Positions 43,318-54,286 of a stretch of DNA of 64,000 bases are shown piece after piece. The stretch comes from Opitutales bacterium (lineage in GTDB: Bacteria > Verrucomicrobiota > Verrucomicrobiia > Opitutales > Coraliomargaritaceae): NCBI GenBank assembly GCA_030729385.1, contig JANQXM010000039.1, positions 1 to 64,000 of the forward strand, read 5' to 3'. Each line of letters opens with the position of its first letter. Position 1 is the first letter of the stretch. Below the pieces are notes generated by a model that saw only the letters and a list, made by a program, of their open reading frames with translations, was not told the DNA's origin and did no database searches. The translations under genes and the position numbers were made by a program.

Positions 43318-44529
43318 ATGCGATCTTCAGCGAAAAATATTTTAGCGGCAGTATTGGTGCTATTTGTCATGTTCAGTAGCACTGGCTTATCTCAAGGCAC
43401 GGTGTTTGGTTATACTGAAGAATCGGCACAAGAGACTCTAGAAGCGCGAGTCGTGCGGCTTAAAAAAGAATTGGCTGAAGCGGAGCTAGCTTTGGCTGAA
43501 TTAGAAGGTGCTGGAAATGCCGGAGATGCCGGAGATGCCGGAGATGCCGAAGAAGAGGTTGCTCAGGTCAAACAGCCGCCGACTCAGAAAACGGAGATCC
43601 CTTCCGGTGCATTGGTTGTCATCGAGGGTGAAAATGGTTCAGGGTCCGGTTTTATTGCTAACATGAAGGGGCGTCCGTTTCTTGTTTCGAATATTCATGT
43701 GATGGGCGCTGCTCGAGGTGCACGCGTTACGACGGTAAATGGTGAGGAACTTAGTTTGGGGTCGACTGCTTACGTCAGCGAAGGGCGTGATATTGCTATT
43801 ATGCCTTTAACGTGGGGGGGCTCTACCTTGGAGCTCTCAGCGTCTTTGAATTTCGATAAAGTTGCCATTGGCGACGGTGTCATCGTAATGGGGAATTCCA
43901 GTGGTGCGAGTGTCGCGACTCGATTGAAAGGCGTTGTTAAAGGTCTTGGTCCAAAGGAAGTGGAAGTGTCCGCCAAGTTTGTGCCAGGTAATAGTGGTGG
44001 CCCGATTGTTCATGCAGAGCTTGGCACAGTCATTGCCGTGGCTTCACATTTGAAGGATTTCAGTTCTGATAGTAAATGGACCAAAGGCACTGGTTTGAAT
44101 GATATCCGCCGTTTCGGATATCGTCTAGACGGTGAAATTACTTGGGAGCAAATCGAGCTGTCGGATTTATACGAGCAAGGTGAAGCGTATCAGCGTTTCG
44201 AAGATAGAACTATTGCGATGTGGAACATTAGTTACCAACTCAGTCGTGAATCTCAGTTGCTCACTTCCTATCGGGATCACTCATCTCTTGGGTATCTATA
44301 TCGAGATATTACCAGTGATTTTAATTGGACCCGTGGCACCTCATCGTCGCATAACATCCAGATACTACGTCGCTTTATTGGCAGTATGATGAATGAGACC
44401 CAAAATGACATAGTGAATACGGATGACGTGATTACCCTGAGTTTCTATCAAAATCGATTTGATGAAATCAAAGGTTTTCGCGGTAAGATTCGAAATAACT
44501 TAACGCGCTTTTCGGATTCTCGATTGTAG
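43318..44529 (+). CDS. Secreted trypsin-like serine protease
   Basis: LVSNIHVMGA (His), GRDIAIMPL (Asp), VPGNSGGPIVH (Ser); signal peptide; N-terminal coiled coil. Confidence 0.85.
   Translation: MRSSAKNILAAVLVLFVMFSSTGLSQGTVFGYTEESAQETLEARVVRLKKELAEAELALAELEGAGNAGDAGDAGDAEEEVAQVKQPPTQKTEIPSGALVVIEGENGSGSGFIANMKGRPFLVSNIHVMGAARGARVTTVNGEELSLGSTAYVSEGRDIAIMPLTWGGSTLELSASLNFDKVAIGDGVIVMGNSSGASVATRLKGVVKGLGPKEVEVSAKFVPGNSGGPIVHAELGTVIAVASHLKDFSSDSKWTKGTGLNDIRRFGYRLDGEITWEQIELSDLYEQGEAYQRFEDRTIAMWNISYQLSRESQLLTSYRDHSSLGYLYRDITSDFNWTRGTSSSHNIQILRRFIGSMMNETQNDIVNTDDVITLSFYQNRFDEIKGFRGKIRNNLTRFSDSRL
43510..43545 (+). repeat. In-frame 9-bp tandem repeat (gccggagat x3 plus one degenerate unit)
   Basis: gctggaaat gccggagat gccggagat gccggagat, encoding AGN-AGD-AGD-AGD. 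Confidence 0.95.
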
Positions 44530-44635
44530 CGTTCGAAGCAGGCGGGACGCTGTCCCTCCAATGTGTGACAGTTTCTGGAGGGGCAACCTTTGGTTTGTCC
44601 TCCGACTTTCCATTCTCCTGTCGCATTTTGGAAAA

Positions 44636-44673
44636 AACAAAAGCCCCTCGGTTCAATGAACCGAGGGGCTTAA
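44636..44673 (-). terminator. Intrinsic terminator downstream of tRNA-Glu
   Basis: aagcccctcggttc-aat-gaaccgaggggctt hairpin with flanking A/T tracts. Confidence 0.9.
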
Positions 44674-44675
44674 AA

Positions 44676-44753
44676 TGGCCTCCCGTAGGGGATTCGAACC
44701 CCTGTTGCCTGGATGAAAACCAGGTGTCCTAGACCGGGCTAGACGAACGGGAG
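44676..44753 (-). tRNA. tRNA-Glu (anticodon UUC), CCA encoded
   Basis: Minus strand CTCCCGTTCGTCTAGCCCGGTCTAGGACACCTGGTTTTCATCCAGGCAACAGGGGTTCGAATCCCCTACGGGAGGCCA; acceptor CTCCCGT/ACGGGAG, T-loop GTTCGAATC. Confidence 0.96.
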
Positions 44754-44881
44754 GGAGGAGAAGTCACGGAAGCTATGTTTACAGAAGGGGGGGGCAAGTC
44801 TTTTTTTGAGAAAATCACACAAAATATTCTATTACTTAAGAAACCGTTTGCGCATGCGGGGTGGAAGGCTAATGAAAAGAT

Positions 44882-45793
44882 ATGACTTCTGAGACTTTGC
44901 CATTTCCACTGCCTGAAAAACCGCTTTTGAAAGTGGATAATCTGCCTTATCCATTGATCGCGTCCGGTAAGGTGCGTGAAGTGTATGACATGGGCGATGC
45001 CTTGCTCATGGTTGCGACAGACCGTGTATCTGCTTTTGATGTGATTATGACCGAAGGCTTGGCCGGTAAGGGCGTGCTCCTGACGCAAATCAGTCTTTAT
45101 TGGTTTGAGAGAGCTGCTGCACTCACACAGCACCACTTGGTTGACGATCACGCGGCTCGCATTGTTGAACTCGGTAAGACTCATCCCGGGTTGGAGCATC
45201 GCAGCATGATTGTGAAGAAGCTCAAGCCATTGCCGATCGAAGCGGTCGTGCGCGGCTACTTGTCTGGATCCGGTTGGAAGGCTTATCAACAGACGGGGCA
45301 ATTATTTGAATATACGCTCCCCAATGACCTTCAAGATAGCAGCCAGTTGCCGCAACCTGTGTTTACACCCACGACTAAAGTGGCATCGGGGCATGATATG
45401 CCGATTGATTGCGCAGATGCAGCCAAGTTGATTGGCGAGGAACTCTTCAAGAAAGTGCACGATCTGAGTATCGCTCTTTATAACATGGGAGTAGAGCGAG
45501 CAGATGCGGCTGATTTGATTCTTGCCGATACTAAGTTCGAGTTCGGCACAGATGAGGCAGGCGATCTTTACTTGATCGATGAAATTCTAACACCCGACTC
45601 CTCGCGCTACTGGCCGCGTGAAGGATATGCGCCCGGTGGGGCGCAGCCTTCTTTCGATAAGCAATTCGTGCGCGACTATTTAGAGTCGCTAGATTGGGAT
45701 AAAACACCACCGCCTCCATCACTTCCAGGAGATGTATTGAAGGGCACGCTCGATCGTTACATTCAAGCATACTTAACGATTGTGAATGGTTAA
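44882..45793 (+). CDS. purC: Phosphoribosylaminoimidazole-succinocarboxamide synthase
   Basis: GKVREVYDMGDALLMVATDRVSAFDVIM; VVRGYLSGSGWKAYQQTG; LIDEILTPDSSRYW. Confidence 0.97.
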   Translation: MTSETLPFPLPEKPLLKVDNLPYPLIASGKVREVYDMGDALLMVATDRVSAFDVIMTEGLAGKGVLLTQISLYWFERAAALTQHHLVDDHAARIVELGKTHPGLEHRSMIVKKLKPLPIEAVVRGYLSGSGWKAYQQTGQLFEYTLPNDLQDSSQLPQPVFTPTTKVASGHDMPIDCADAAKLIGEELFKKVHDLSIALYNMGVERADAADLILADTKFEFGTDEAGDLYLIDEILTPDSSRYWPREGYAPGGAQPSFDKQFVRDYLESLDWDKTPPPPSLPGDVLKGTLDRYIQAYLTIVNG

Positions 45794-45873
45794 GCCCAGT
45801 GGGTATACTGCGGACTCGCGGGAGCACGTCCCTCCACTTTTCACTCACACCTTCACTTTCTACTCCGCAGGTC

Positions 45874-46332
45874 ATGCCCATTTGGTTGATTGAATATTTC
45901 GGAGCGCGTGATCTGGAGCAGGTATTTCTTTTTATTGCGTTGATGACCGCACCTATTTGGATCGCGATGATTGCTTTTTCGAATGCAAAAGCAGTGCGCG
46001 CGGTTGCTCAGCCCTTTGTCGTGGCTCCGCTTTATTGCATTGTTCTGTTTGTGCTGCTTTGGAAAGCATACGAAGCTTCTATACTACCGGAACCCATCAT
46101 TGAGGCGACCTACCACTCGGCGCGCGACTTTGCCGAGCATCCGATTGCATTCCTTGTCTTGTTTTGCAATTATCAGATATTGAATTTGTTTCTAGGCACT
46201 ATGATTTATCAAAAAGCAATTAAGTGCGGTTTCCGTGCTCCTGTAGAGCTACTGCTGTGCGGGTGCTTCGGCGCGATTGCTTTGGTGCCTTTTAGTATTC
46301 GTTTAATCTTACGGAGACGAGTCACTCAATGA
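45874..46332 (+). CDS. ABA4-like (DUF4281) membrane protein
   Basis: Four hydrophobic segments; APIWIAMIAF, CNYQILNLFLGTMIY pattern. Confidence 0.6.
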   Translation: MPIWLIEYFGARDLEQVFLFIALMTAPIWIAMIAFSNAKAVRAVAQPFVVAPLYCIVLFVLLWKAYEASILPEPIIEATYHSARDFAEHPIAFLVLFCNYQILNLFLGTMIYQKAIKCGFRAPVELLLCGCFGAIALVPFSIRLILRRRVTQ

Positions 46333-47453
46333 GTCCGATTATGGAATTGGGGATGACGGATGTCGCTTCTCGCCCTAGGGGACGTGGTGCATGGAAGCTT
46401 GGCGGCATTGTCGGCTTGGTGCTTACGCTCTACGTGGTGGTTAGGAACTATCTCTTTATTCGAGCAGGCATGCTGCGACCGGACTTTGGGGTCATCCATG
46501 AAGCTTACCATTTCAACTTAGGCCAGTTGGGGTGGATTCTATGCGTGGTGGCGGTTGTATTTATTGGTCTCGCAGTGACTTGGCGAGGATTGCGCCGAAA
46601 CTTACTGTGGGTGGCGGCTTTGTATGCCTTTCTCGGATTCGATATTTTTGCACTGCGCTACTACGTCACAAATATAGAGCCGGAGCATCTGGTGGTGAAG
46701 CAGGTGCGTTTAGAAACGCCTAAGCTCACTGCACCCATTCGACTACTTCATATCTCGGATATACAGGCGGGATCGGTGGAAGACTACCAACTTGAAATCT
46801 TTAAACAGATTATAGCGCTCAAGCCTGATATTATCATCAACACGGGCGACTTCTTGCAGGTAGTCCCGCCGGCGACTTTCAATGAAGAGTGGGGGAAGTT
46901 GTTCGAGTTGATTCAATCAGCCAATCCACGCTACGGCACCTATGCGGTATATGGGGATACCGAGCGTGAACTTTATCGTTTAAGACCTGAAGCGATTGAA
47001 CCCTTGCGTATGCTGTCTTCGCGGTCTCAGCAAATCCCTGTGGACGGTGGCTCGCTCAGTTTGCACGGGCTCAGCCTATATCAATCCAAATCAAGTGACT
47101 GGGCGATGCGAACGGTCGACACGTGGCTACAAGAATCGCCAGAAAGTGATTTCAGAATATTGTTTGGGCATGCGCCTGATTACGCATTATCTGTCGGCGA
47201 GAAGTCCATCGACCTGTGTCTTGCTGGACACACTCATGGTGGGCAGATTCGACTCCCTTGGTATGGTCCACTTGTGATTGATAGTGAGGTGCCGAAGGAG
47301 TGGTCGCGTGGCTTTCGTCGTATCGGGATTCCTTATTTAAATGTCTCTGCGGGAGCTGGATCAAATCGTTTTAACGGCTTACCTCCGCTGAGGTTTAATT
47401 GTCCGACCGAAATGACGCTCATCGAACTGGTTCCGATTCGGCCGATTCGATGA
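46329..47453 (+). CDS. Membrane-anchored metallophosphoesterase
   Basis: IRLLHISDIQAGSVEDYQ; IINTGDFLQ; LAGHTHGGQIRLP. Confidence 0.9.
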   Translation: MSPIMELGMTDVASRPRGRGAWKLGGIVGLVLTLYVVVRNYLFIRAGMLRPDFGVIHEAYHFNLGQLGWILCVVAVVFIGLAVTWRGLRRNLLWVAALYAFLGFDIFALRYYVTNIEPEHLVVKQVRLETPKLTAPIRLLHISDIQAGSVEDYQLEIFKQIIALKPDIIINTGDFLQVVPPATFNEEWGKLFELIQSANPRYGTYAVYGDTERELYRLRPEAIEPLRMLSSRSQQIPVDGGSLSLHGLSLYQSKSSDWAMRTVDTWLQESPESDFRILFGHAPDYALSVGEKSIDLCLAGHTHGGQIRLPWYGPLVIDSEVPKEWSRGFRRIGIPYLNVSAGAGSNRFNGLPPLRFNCPTEMTLIELVPIRPIR

Positions 47454-47465
47454 ATTTGGCGGACA

Positions 47466-47499
47466 CAAAAAAAGCCCATCGCGTAAACGGTGGGCTTTT
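47466..47499. terminator. Bidirectional intrinsic terminator between convergent genes
   Basis: aaaaaaagcccatcg-cgtaaa-cggtgggctttt. Confidence 0.85.
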
Positions 47500-47521
47500 G
47501 TATTGAAGATTTAACTACGTC

Positions 47522-49507
47522 TTAGAGTAGTTCTTTGGCTACCTTGGCGACGTTGTCGGCTGTCATGCCGAGTTGCTCCATCACGGTGTCACCTGGAGCG
47601 GAGATCCCGAAGCGGTCGATGCAGACGGTCTTGCCGGCAAGGCCGACGTATTTGCCCCATGTTGCGGAAACGCCGGCTTCGACAGCTACGCGTTTTGTGC
47701 AGCTGCTTGGGAGGACGCTTTCGATGTATTCAGCAGATTGACGCTCGAAACGCTCAAAGCAGGGGAGAGATACCACGCGGATGCCATCACCGAGTTGCTC
47801 GGCAGCACCGAGTGCGTGTTGCACTTCAGAACCTGTGGCGAGGATGATGAGTTTCAAGTCGCCGGTTTCTTGCTTCGCGATGTAACCGCCCTTGATGGTG
47901 CCTTCGCGACGATCGGCAACACTGACGGCATCGTTGGCCGGAATGTTTTGACGAGTCAGGATGAGTGCAGTCGGGCCATCGTTGCGAAGTGTCGCGGCTG
48001 CAAATGCTGCTGCGGTTTCTTCGGCGTCGGATGGACGGATCACATCAAGATTTGGAATCACACGCAGTCCGCTAACTGTTTCGACTGGTTGGTGCGTGGG
48101 GCCGTCTTCGCCAACACCGACAGAGTCGTGTGTGAAGATGTAAGTGACGGGGAGCTTCGCGAGGGATGCGAGACGGATCGAGCCACGCATATAGTCGGCA
48201 AATACGAGGAAGGTCGCGCCACTGGGGCGGAAGATGCCGTCGTAAGCGATACCATTACAGATCGCACCCATGCCGTGTTCGCGGATACCGAACCAGATGT
48301 TGCGACCAGCGTAGTTATCTGCACCGAAGTCGCCGCCATCCTTAATGTAATTCTTCGTCGAACCGTAGAGGTCGGCGGAGCCTGAGATGAGCTGTGGCAC
48401 TTCTTTGGCGACGGCATTGATGACGACACCGCCGGAGGCGCGTGTTGCCGAGCCTGTGCCTGCGTCGAACTCAGGGATACGAGAAACTAGGTCGGCAGGA
48501 ATGTCGCCATTGACGCCAGCTTCAAGCTCAGCGGCTAGTTCTGGATTTGCGGTCTTCCATGCGGCGTATGTTGCGTCCCAGTTAGCTTTGCCAGCCTTGC
48601 CGCATTCTGCGACCTTGGTGAAGTATGCGCGCACTTCAGCGGAAACGTAGAAGAGTTCTTCTGGTAGGCCGAGACCCTTGCGGGCGCTTTCGGCAAACTT
48701 TGCGCCGCCTTCGCCGTGTCCAGCAGCAGTGCCTTCGACTTCGGGGATACCTTTACCGATGGTGGTCTTGGCGATGATAACGGTTGGTTTGCCGTTGTCG
48801 TTTTCTTTTGCAGTGGTGACGGCTTCGGAAACTGCCGCTAGGTCGTGACCATCGACTGTGATGGCATCCCATCCTTGTGATGCGAAGTATGCGGCAGCAT
48901 CTTCGCTTTGTGTGCGGTCTGCCATGGCGTCGAGTGTGACGTCGTTGGAATCGTAAATCAGGATGAGGTTATCGAGTTTGTTGTGTCCCGCGAAAGCGAT
49001 GGCTTCTTTGGCGACACCTTCCTGCAAGCAGCCATCACCGTGGAGGGCGAATACGTGCTGATCGAAAATGGTGTGTTCGGCAGTGTTAAATTTAGCGGCA
49101 GCGTGTTTGCCGGAAAGGGCGTAACCAACTGCGTTGCCGATACCTTGACCGAGTGGGCCTGTGGTGGCTTCGACGCCTACTGTGTCGCCGAACTCAGGGT
49201 GACCTGGGGTTTCGGAGCCGAGTTTACGGAAGCTCTTTACTTCTTCGAGTGAAAGATCGTAACCAGCAATGTGCAACCATGAGTAAATGAACATGGAGCC
49301 GTGACCACCAGAGAGGACGAAACGGTCGCGATTGAGCCACTTAGGTGATGTAGGATCGTAGCGGAGTCCACCGTTGCCAAATAGGACGGCGCCGATTTCG
49401 GCACAACCGAGAGGGAGTCCGAGGTGCCCGGAACTGCAGGCGTGGATGGCGTCGATTGCGAGGCCACGTGCTTGTGTGGCTGCTTGTGAGAGTATCTCTG
49501 TTTGCAT
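47522..49507 (-). CDS. tkt: Transketolase
   Basis: [69 protein letters not shown]. Confidence 0.97.
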   Translation of the reverse strand: MQTEILSQAATQARGLAIDAIHACSSGHLGLPLGCAEIGAVLFGNGGLRYDPTSPKWLNRDRFVLSGGHGSMFIYSWLHIAGYDLSLEEVKSFRKLGSETPGHPEFGDTVGVEATTGPLGQGIGNAVGYALSGKHAAAKFNTAEHTIFDQHVFALHGDGCLQEGVAKEAIAFAGHNKLDNLILIYDSNDVTLDAMADRTQSEDAAAYFASQGWDAITVDGHDLAAVSEAVTTAKENDNGKPTVIIAKTTIGKGIPEVEGTAAGHGEGGAKFAESARKGLGLPEELFYVSAEVRAYFTKVAECGKAGKANWDATYAAWKTANPELAAELEAGVNGDIPADLVSRIPEFDAGTGSATRASGGVVINAVAKEVPQLISGSADLYGSTKNYIKDGGDFGADNYAGRNIWFGIREHGMGAICNGIAYDGIFRPSGATFLVFADYMRGSIRLASLAKLPVTYIFTHDSVGVGEDGPTHQPVETVSGLRVIPNLDVIRPSDAEETAAAFAAATLRNDGPTALILTRQNIPANDAVSVADRREGTIKGGYIAKQETGDLKLIILATGSEVQHALGAAEQLGDGIRVVSLPCFERFERQSAEYIESVLPSSCTKRVAVEAGVSATWGKYVGLAGKTVCIDRFGISAPGDTVMEQLGMTADNVAKVAKELL

Positions 49508-49678
49508 AGCTTAGTGTCTAGTTTGCGCGATGATCGCGTCTGAGTGGATTGTTAAAACGAAGTAGGATGCTCTGCTGCGCCTGAATGAAAAGGAAAAATC
49601 CCGTTTTCGGATGAATTCTCCTCATTCATGGTATTCAAATCTCGACTCAGTGTCGTGCGGCGTCTTAGACCTTCACTT

Positions 49679-50104
49679 ATGACTCATGAAGAACTTGAAG
49701 AGGGCTCGGTCCTGAACCTTGATTTTACTAAATTACGCAAAGTTGCGAATTGTGGTGCCGATGTGCTACCCGCGATTGCGCAAGATGCGAGCACAGGGGA
49801 AGTCTTGATCGTCGGATATGCCAATCAGTTGGCATTGGACACCGCTCGTGAGTGCGGCATGGCTACATTTTGGAGCACGAGCCGTAACGAGCTTTGGATC
49901 AAAGGGAAGACCAGTGGTGATTACCTTAAGATCGAAGATATTCGGGTAAATTGTGAGCAAAACTCCATTCTCTATAAGGTCACACCTGCAGGGAAGGGTG
50001 CTTGCCACACAAAAAATCAAGCAGGTATTGCACGTTCGGGCTGCTACTATCGCATTGTGAAGACTGACGGCTCACTTGAGTTCGTCAATTCTAGCCAAGT
50101 GTAA
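49679..50104 (+). CDS. hisI: Phosphoribosyl-AMP cyclohydrolase
   Basis: FWSTSRNELWIKGKTSGDYLKIEDIRVNCEQNSILYKVTPAGKGACHTKN. Confidence 0.95.
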   Translation: MTHEELEEGSVLNLDFTKLRKVANCGADVLPAIAQDASTGEVLIVGYANQLALDTARECGMATFWSTSRNELWIKGKTSGDYLKIEDIRVNCEQNSILYKVTPAGKGACHTKNQAGIARSGCYYRIVKTDGSLEFVNSSQV

Positions 50105-50140
50105 CGCAACACCAGTGGTGTGCGTTCGATGCGCCTGCCT

Positions 50141-50773
50141 TTACTCGGTTTCGGTGGCGACTTCTTCGACTTCTGCTGCTTCTTCAGTTTCGGTCGCAAT
50201 TGGCTGAGACGCGTCAGTTTTGGCAGGCCATGGGCTGAGCACTTCGTCGGCGATTTGACGCGCGAGTCCACGTGTCAGGATCGGCATGCCGTCATACTCT
50301 GCTTTCACAAAGCCTGTAGGGTCTGTTGCGGCAGCTGTGTAGGGGTTCTGAATATACAAATTGTTGCGTTCTTTGAGTTGTCGATTCTGGAAGAGAAAGT
50401 TGCCTTGATTGGTGTCGTAAAGTGAAAGTTGGGCCACGAGGGTGGTGTTATAAGTGGCTGCGCTGACCGTATCGTCACGACGACGTGCTGCGGATTGACG
50501 AATGTAATCAGTAATGGTGACTTCGAGCACGATATCGGCTTCTTTCTCGTCACTGAGTACTTTTACACGGCCATCTCGGATGAAGGCTTGTCGTATATTC
50601 GCGCTCAGCAGTGCCTGTGCTTGCGGGGCGAAGCTTTCATTGCCAGCAGGTCGGATGTAAATCGATTCAAACGGCAATTCTGTTGGCGCACCAAGTTGGT
50701 AGGATGCACAGCCGTTGAACAATGAAAGTACAATTAGGCTGAGGCTGGCGAGGACTGTGCGTCGTGTTAGCAT
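50141..50773 (-). CDS. LptE-like LPS-assembly lipoprotein
   Basis: LNGCASYQLG lipobox; LPFESIYIRPAGNESFAPQAQALLSANIRQAFIRDGRVKV. Confidence 0.7.
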   Translation of the reverse strand: MLTRRTVLASLSLIVLSLFNGCASYQLGAPTELPFESIYIRPAGNESFAPQAQALLSANIRQAFIRDGRVKVLSDEKEADIVLEVTITDYIRQSAARRRDDTVSAATYNTTLVAQLSLYDTNQGNFLFQNRQLKERNNLYIQNPYTAAATDPTGFVKAEYDGMPILTRGLARQIADEVLSPWPAKTDASQPIATETEEAAEVEEVATETE

Positions 50774-50818
50774 AGAGCGAACGGTGTGTGAAGTAGTGAG
50801 TGGGCGCAACTTTATAGC

Positions 50819-51841
50819 TTAATCCATTAGGAACACTTTACGTAGCATTGTGGCGCCATTGATTGGGCGGACGCCTGCTTCGATGTCTTCAATTCGAGCG
50901 GTGGCTTCTTGGGCTGCTTCAGAGTCGGGTGCGATCGTGATGGCTTCGTTATAGAAGATCAGTGCTGCGGTGTTGTTGCTGCGGTATAAGTAGTAGAAGT
51001 CACCCAGATTGAGTCGGCTGGTCGCGAGTAAATTTTCCATGCCCTCTAGATTGGATTCTACTTCTCCAGTGTAGTTGCTGGTTGGGAAAAGGACGAGGAA
51101 GTCTTCGTAGTAGCTGATCGCTTGGCGGGTCGAGCCTTGGTCGTATTCACTTCCTTTAACTAGGTTCGAGTAGGTTGATGCCAAGTTGTAGTAGGCGTCG
51201 GGAGCGAGCATACTTTGTGGATAGTAGTTGATTAAGCGGTCGAGTGCATCAATCGCATCTTCAGGTTCTTCTTCTTGCTCCGCGACCAATGCGATATTCA
51301 TAAGCGCTAGTGGTGCATAGTCACTGTAGGGGGCATTGTTAACGATCTGCTCAAATTCCTCCATGGCTCTGTCGTATTGACGGAAGCCAGGGAATACCCA
51401 AAAGATGCGGCCACGCGCGCCTTCCATGTGGGCGGTCGCGCAATCAAACTGTGAGCCAATCACTTGGTTGAAATCTTTGTAATTGGGGTGCTTGTAAACA
51501 ATGACTTGAAGGGAGTCGAAAGCTTTATCCCAGCGCTCACGAGTCATCAAAATACGTGCACGAAGAAAGAGCGCTTCACCCGTAGCCTTGGCTGTTGGGT
51601 AGTTTTTAATGATCTTCTTGAATGTGCGGTTGGCGGAACCAGTATTGCCGGCTGCCAGTTTTTGACGACCCACTTCTAGCATACTGGTCGCAGCGGCTTC
51701 GTCGGATGCACTTGCGACCCACATATTGCTGGGTTCTTCATCGTCGCTAAACCATTTAATTGGATTGAGCGAGAAATCGGCGCAAAGCGTCGAAGTAAGT
51801 GAAAGCAATATGATGAAAAAATAAGTGAATGTGTGACGCAT
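50819..51841 (-). CDS. bamD: Outer membrane protein assembly factor BamD-like TPR protein
   Basis: [27 protein letters not shown]...[44 protein letters not shown]. Confidence 0.8.
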   Translation of the reverse strand: MRHTFTYFFIILLSLTSTLCADFSLNPIKWFSDDEEPSNMWVASASDEAAATSMLEVGRQKLAAGNTGSANRTFKKIIKNYPTAKATGEALFLRARILMTRERWDKAFDSLQVIVYKHPNYKDFNQVIGSQFDCATAHMEGARGRIFWVFPGFRQYDRAMEEFEQIVNNAPYSDYAPLALMNIALVAEQEEEPEDAIDALDRLINYYPQSMLAPDAYYNLASTYSNLVKGSEYDQGSTRQAISYYEDFLVLFPTSNYTGEVESNLEGMENLLATSRLNLGDFYYLYRSNNTAALIFYNEAITIAPDSEAAQEATARIEDIEAGVRPINGATMLRKVFLMD

Positions 51842-51849
51842 AAAAAGTG

Positions 51850-52848
51850 TTATTGCCATTTGATGAGTGCTGATGCCCAGGTCAAGCCTGCGCCGAAAGC
51901 GACCAATAGTAGTAAATCGCCGGATTGGATGCGTCCAGCGCGATACGCCTCATCGAGCGCGATCCCTACTGATGCGGCCGATGTGTTACCGTAACGATCC
52001 AAATTGTTATGGAATTTCTCCATCGGAATTTTCATGCGCTTCGCCAAGCTATCGATAATTCGCATGTTTGCTTGGTGTGGGATGACTAGATCGATCTCAC
52101 TAGAGTCAAAGCCTTGCTGTTCGAGGATGTCTGCACTGGCTTTGCCCATGACGCGCACGGCTTGCTTGAAAATTTCTTTACCGTTCATCTTCAAGAAATG
52201 CTGACGAGCGGCGAGAGACTCAGTTGATGATGGGATGGCGGAACCGCCGGCAGGTTGGTGCAATAGACTTGGGTCGGAACCATCTGAGCCACCCAAAGCT
52301 CCGAGGATACCAACATTGGGCACATCGCTACGTGATAGGACGACAGCGCCTGCGCCATCTCCGAAGAGGACGCAGGTGGTGCGGTCTTCGAAATCGAGAA
52401 TGGGGCTGGTTTTTTCGGCTCCGATGACGAGTGCTTTGTTGAAGTTGCCCGATAGAAGCATGGCGTTGGCAATACCCAAGGTATAGACAAATCCTGAGCA
52501 GGCAGCTTGCACGTCAAATGCACATACATTGGGGAGACCTAATTTGCTCTGTACGAGACAGGCGGTGGACGGAAAAGGCATGTCCGGTGTCATCGTGGCA
52601 ACGATGATAAGGTCGATTTCACTGCGGTCGATACCGGCGGCTTCAATCGCGCGTGCACCGGCGGCGCAGGCCAAGTCGCTGGTGGCTTCGTCGTCAGCGG
52701 CGAAACGGCGTTCTGAGATACCGGTTCGTGTGCGAATCCACTCGTCGGACGTATCAACGATTTTTGCCATGTCATCGTTGGTCACGATACGATCAGGAAC
52801 ATACGAACCCGTGCCGAGAACGATGACAGATGATGTTTGGCTAGACAT
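51850..52848 (-). CDS. fabH: 3-oxoacyl-ACP synthase III
   Basis: [79 protein letters not shown]. Confidence 0.98.
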   Translation of the reverse strand: MSSQTSSVIVLGTGSYVPDRIVTNDDMAKIVDTSDEWIRTRTGISERRFAADDEATSDLACAAGARAIEAAGIDRSEIDLIIVATMTPDMPFPSTACLVQSKLGLPNVCAFDVQAACSGFVYTLGIANAMLLSGNFNKALVIGAEKTSPILDFEDRTTCVLFGDGAGAVVLSRSDVPNVGILGALGGSDGSDPSLLHQPAGGSAIPSSTESLAARQHFLKMNGKEIFKQAVRVMGKASADILEQQGFDSSEIDLVIPHQANMRIIDSLAKRMKIPMEKFHNNLDRYGNTSAASVGIALDEAYRAGRIQSGDLLLLVAFGAGLTWASALIKWQ

Positions 52849-52893
52849 GTATAGTGTAGGGCTTTCCTTGGAAATTATTCCTTAAAGCAGAAC

Positions 52894-53952
52894 TTATTCT
52901 GATTCTGCGGTTTCAATCAATGCATTAGCTTGATTGATGTCACTACGAATTGAGTCAATCATATCATGTTTGACTAGCTCCGATGCGATGCGCATGGCGT
53001 TGGCAATAGCAACGTAGTTTGAGGACCCGTGTGACTTTAAAATATTGCCTTGTAGACCTAGCAAAGGCGCACCCGAATGTTGGTCTGGGCTTAAGCGCAC
53101 TTTCATGTCCTTGAAGGCTGAAGCTGACAACGCGGCTCCGATTTTACGTTTTGTGTTTCGCAAGAGCTCTTCCTTGATCGTACTGCCGATGAAACCGAAC
53201 AGGGCTTCGCTGGACTTGAGCACGATATTGCCGACGAAACCATCGCAAACGACCACGTCGATATTACCGTCGAACAATTGAAAGCCTTCAATCGGACCGA
53301 CGTAATTGATCACGCCGTTGATTTTTTGAAGGTAGCCGTGGGTTTCATTGATCAGGCTATTACCTTTGCCTTCTTCGGTGCCAATCGTGAGTAAGCCTAC
53401 TCGGGGCTGGCTGATGCCTAAGGCAGCTTTTGCGTAATTCGAGCCCAGCGTTGCATTGTGGACGAGATTTAGAGCCGTGGATTCCGGGTTTGCGCCGACA
53501 TCGATGAGCACAAAGGGCTTCTTCCGGCTAGGCACGATGGTGGCTAGGGCGGGGCGATCGACGCCGGGGAGCGGGCGCATACGAAGCGTGCCACCAGCCA
53601 TCAATGCGCCAGTGTTGCCGCAACTGACGAGTGCTTGCGCTTTGCCATCCTTCAGCAAGCTTAGCGCTTGCACCATTGAGGAATCTTTTTTGCGCTTGAG
53701 CGCTTGGATGGGTTTTTCGTCCATCCCGATCACTTCGGTGGCATTATGTATGTGTATACGATCCGGATCGATCGTCAGCTTACGAACCTTTAGCAGGCGT
53801 CTTAAAAGCTTTTCTTTACCGACGAGGATGAATTCACCTTCGAGCTTGAGCTCTTCGACGGCATAAAAAAGCCCACGAATAAACTCCGCGGGACCTTTGT
53901 CTCCTCCCATGGTGTCGACTGCGATGGTGCAGTTGACAGCGCTTGCGCCCAT
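52894..53952 (-). CDS. plsX: Phosphate acyltransferase PlsX
   Basis: IAVDTMGGDKGPAEFIRG; ALVSCGNTGALMAGG; DGFVGNIVLKSSEA. Confidence 0.97.
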   Translation of the reverse strand: MGASAVNCTIAVDTMGGDKGPAEFIRGLFYAVEELKLEGEFILVGKEKLLRRLLKVRKLTIDPDRIHIHNATEVIGMDEKPIQALKRKKDSSMVQALSLLKDGKAQALVSCGNTGALMAGGTLRMRPLPGVDRPALATIVPSRKKPFVLIDVGANPESTALNLVHNATLGSNYAKAALGISQPRVGLLTIGTEEGKGNSLINETHGYLQKINGVINYVGPIEGFQLFDGNIDVVVCDGFVGNIVLKSSEALFGFIGSTIKEELLRNTKRKIGAALSASAFKDMKVRLSPDQHSGAPLLGLQGNILKSHGSSNYVAIANAMRIASELVKHDMIDSIRSDINQANALIETAESE

Positions 53953-53992
53953 AGAAAGCTAAAAATAATAGGGTGGCAGTAGGACGCTAGTT

Positions 53993-54172
53993 CTAGACTT
54001 CTACGTCAAGCACTTGGCGACCGCGATACATGCCATTGGCAGGATTGACGCGGTGTGCACGGAAGCGTGTGCCGTCCTGTGGGTCCTTAGCAAGCTGAGG
54101 AAGTGCGAATGTGACTGCACCGCGGCGCTTGCGGCTGCGTTGCTTAGATTGTTTGCGTTTTGGCTGTCCCAT
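53993..54172 (-). CDS. rpmF: 50S ribosomal protein L32
   Basis: Manual reverse translation: MGQPKRKQSKQRSRKRRGAVTFALPQLAKDPQDGTRFRAHRVNPANGMYRGRQVLDVEV*; 59 aa, below the ORF-track cutoff; upstream of plsX as is usual. Confidence 0.93.
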   Translation of the reverse strand: MGQPKRKQSKQRSRKRRGAVTFALPQLAKDPQDGTRFRAHRVNPANGMYRGRQVLDVEV

Positions 54173-54286
54173 AAAATTGTTTGGTTGGTTTTGGAAAAAT
54201 TAAGATGCGATATCTTGCAAAGTGCGCGGATTAAAGGGCGTTAAAGCTGTCCGTCAAGCAATGAATCAGCATTAATGCGCATTCTT

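Noticed and set aside
43510-43545. Possible CRISPR from short repeats
   Set aside because: 9-bp contiguous in-frame tandem repeat inside a coding gene, no spacers
47573-48385. 270-aa plus-strand ORF
   Set aside because: Fully antisense to transketolase; typical shadow ORF
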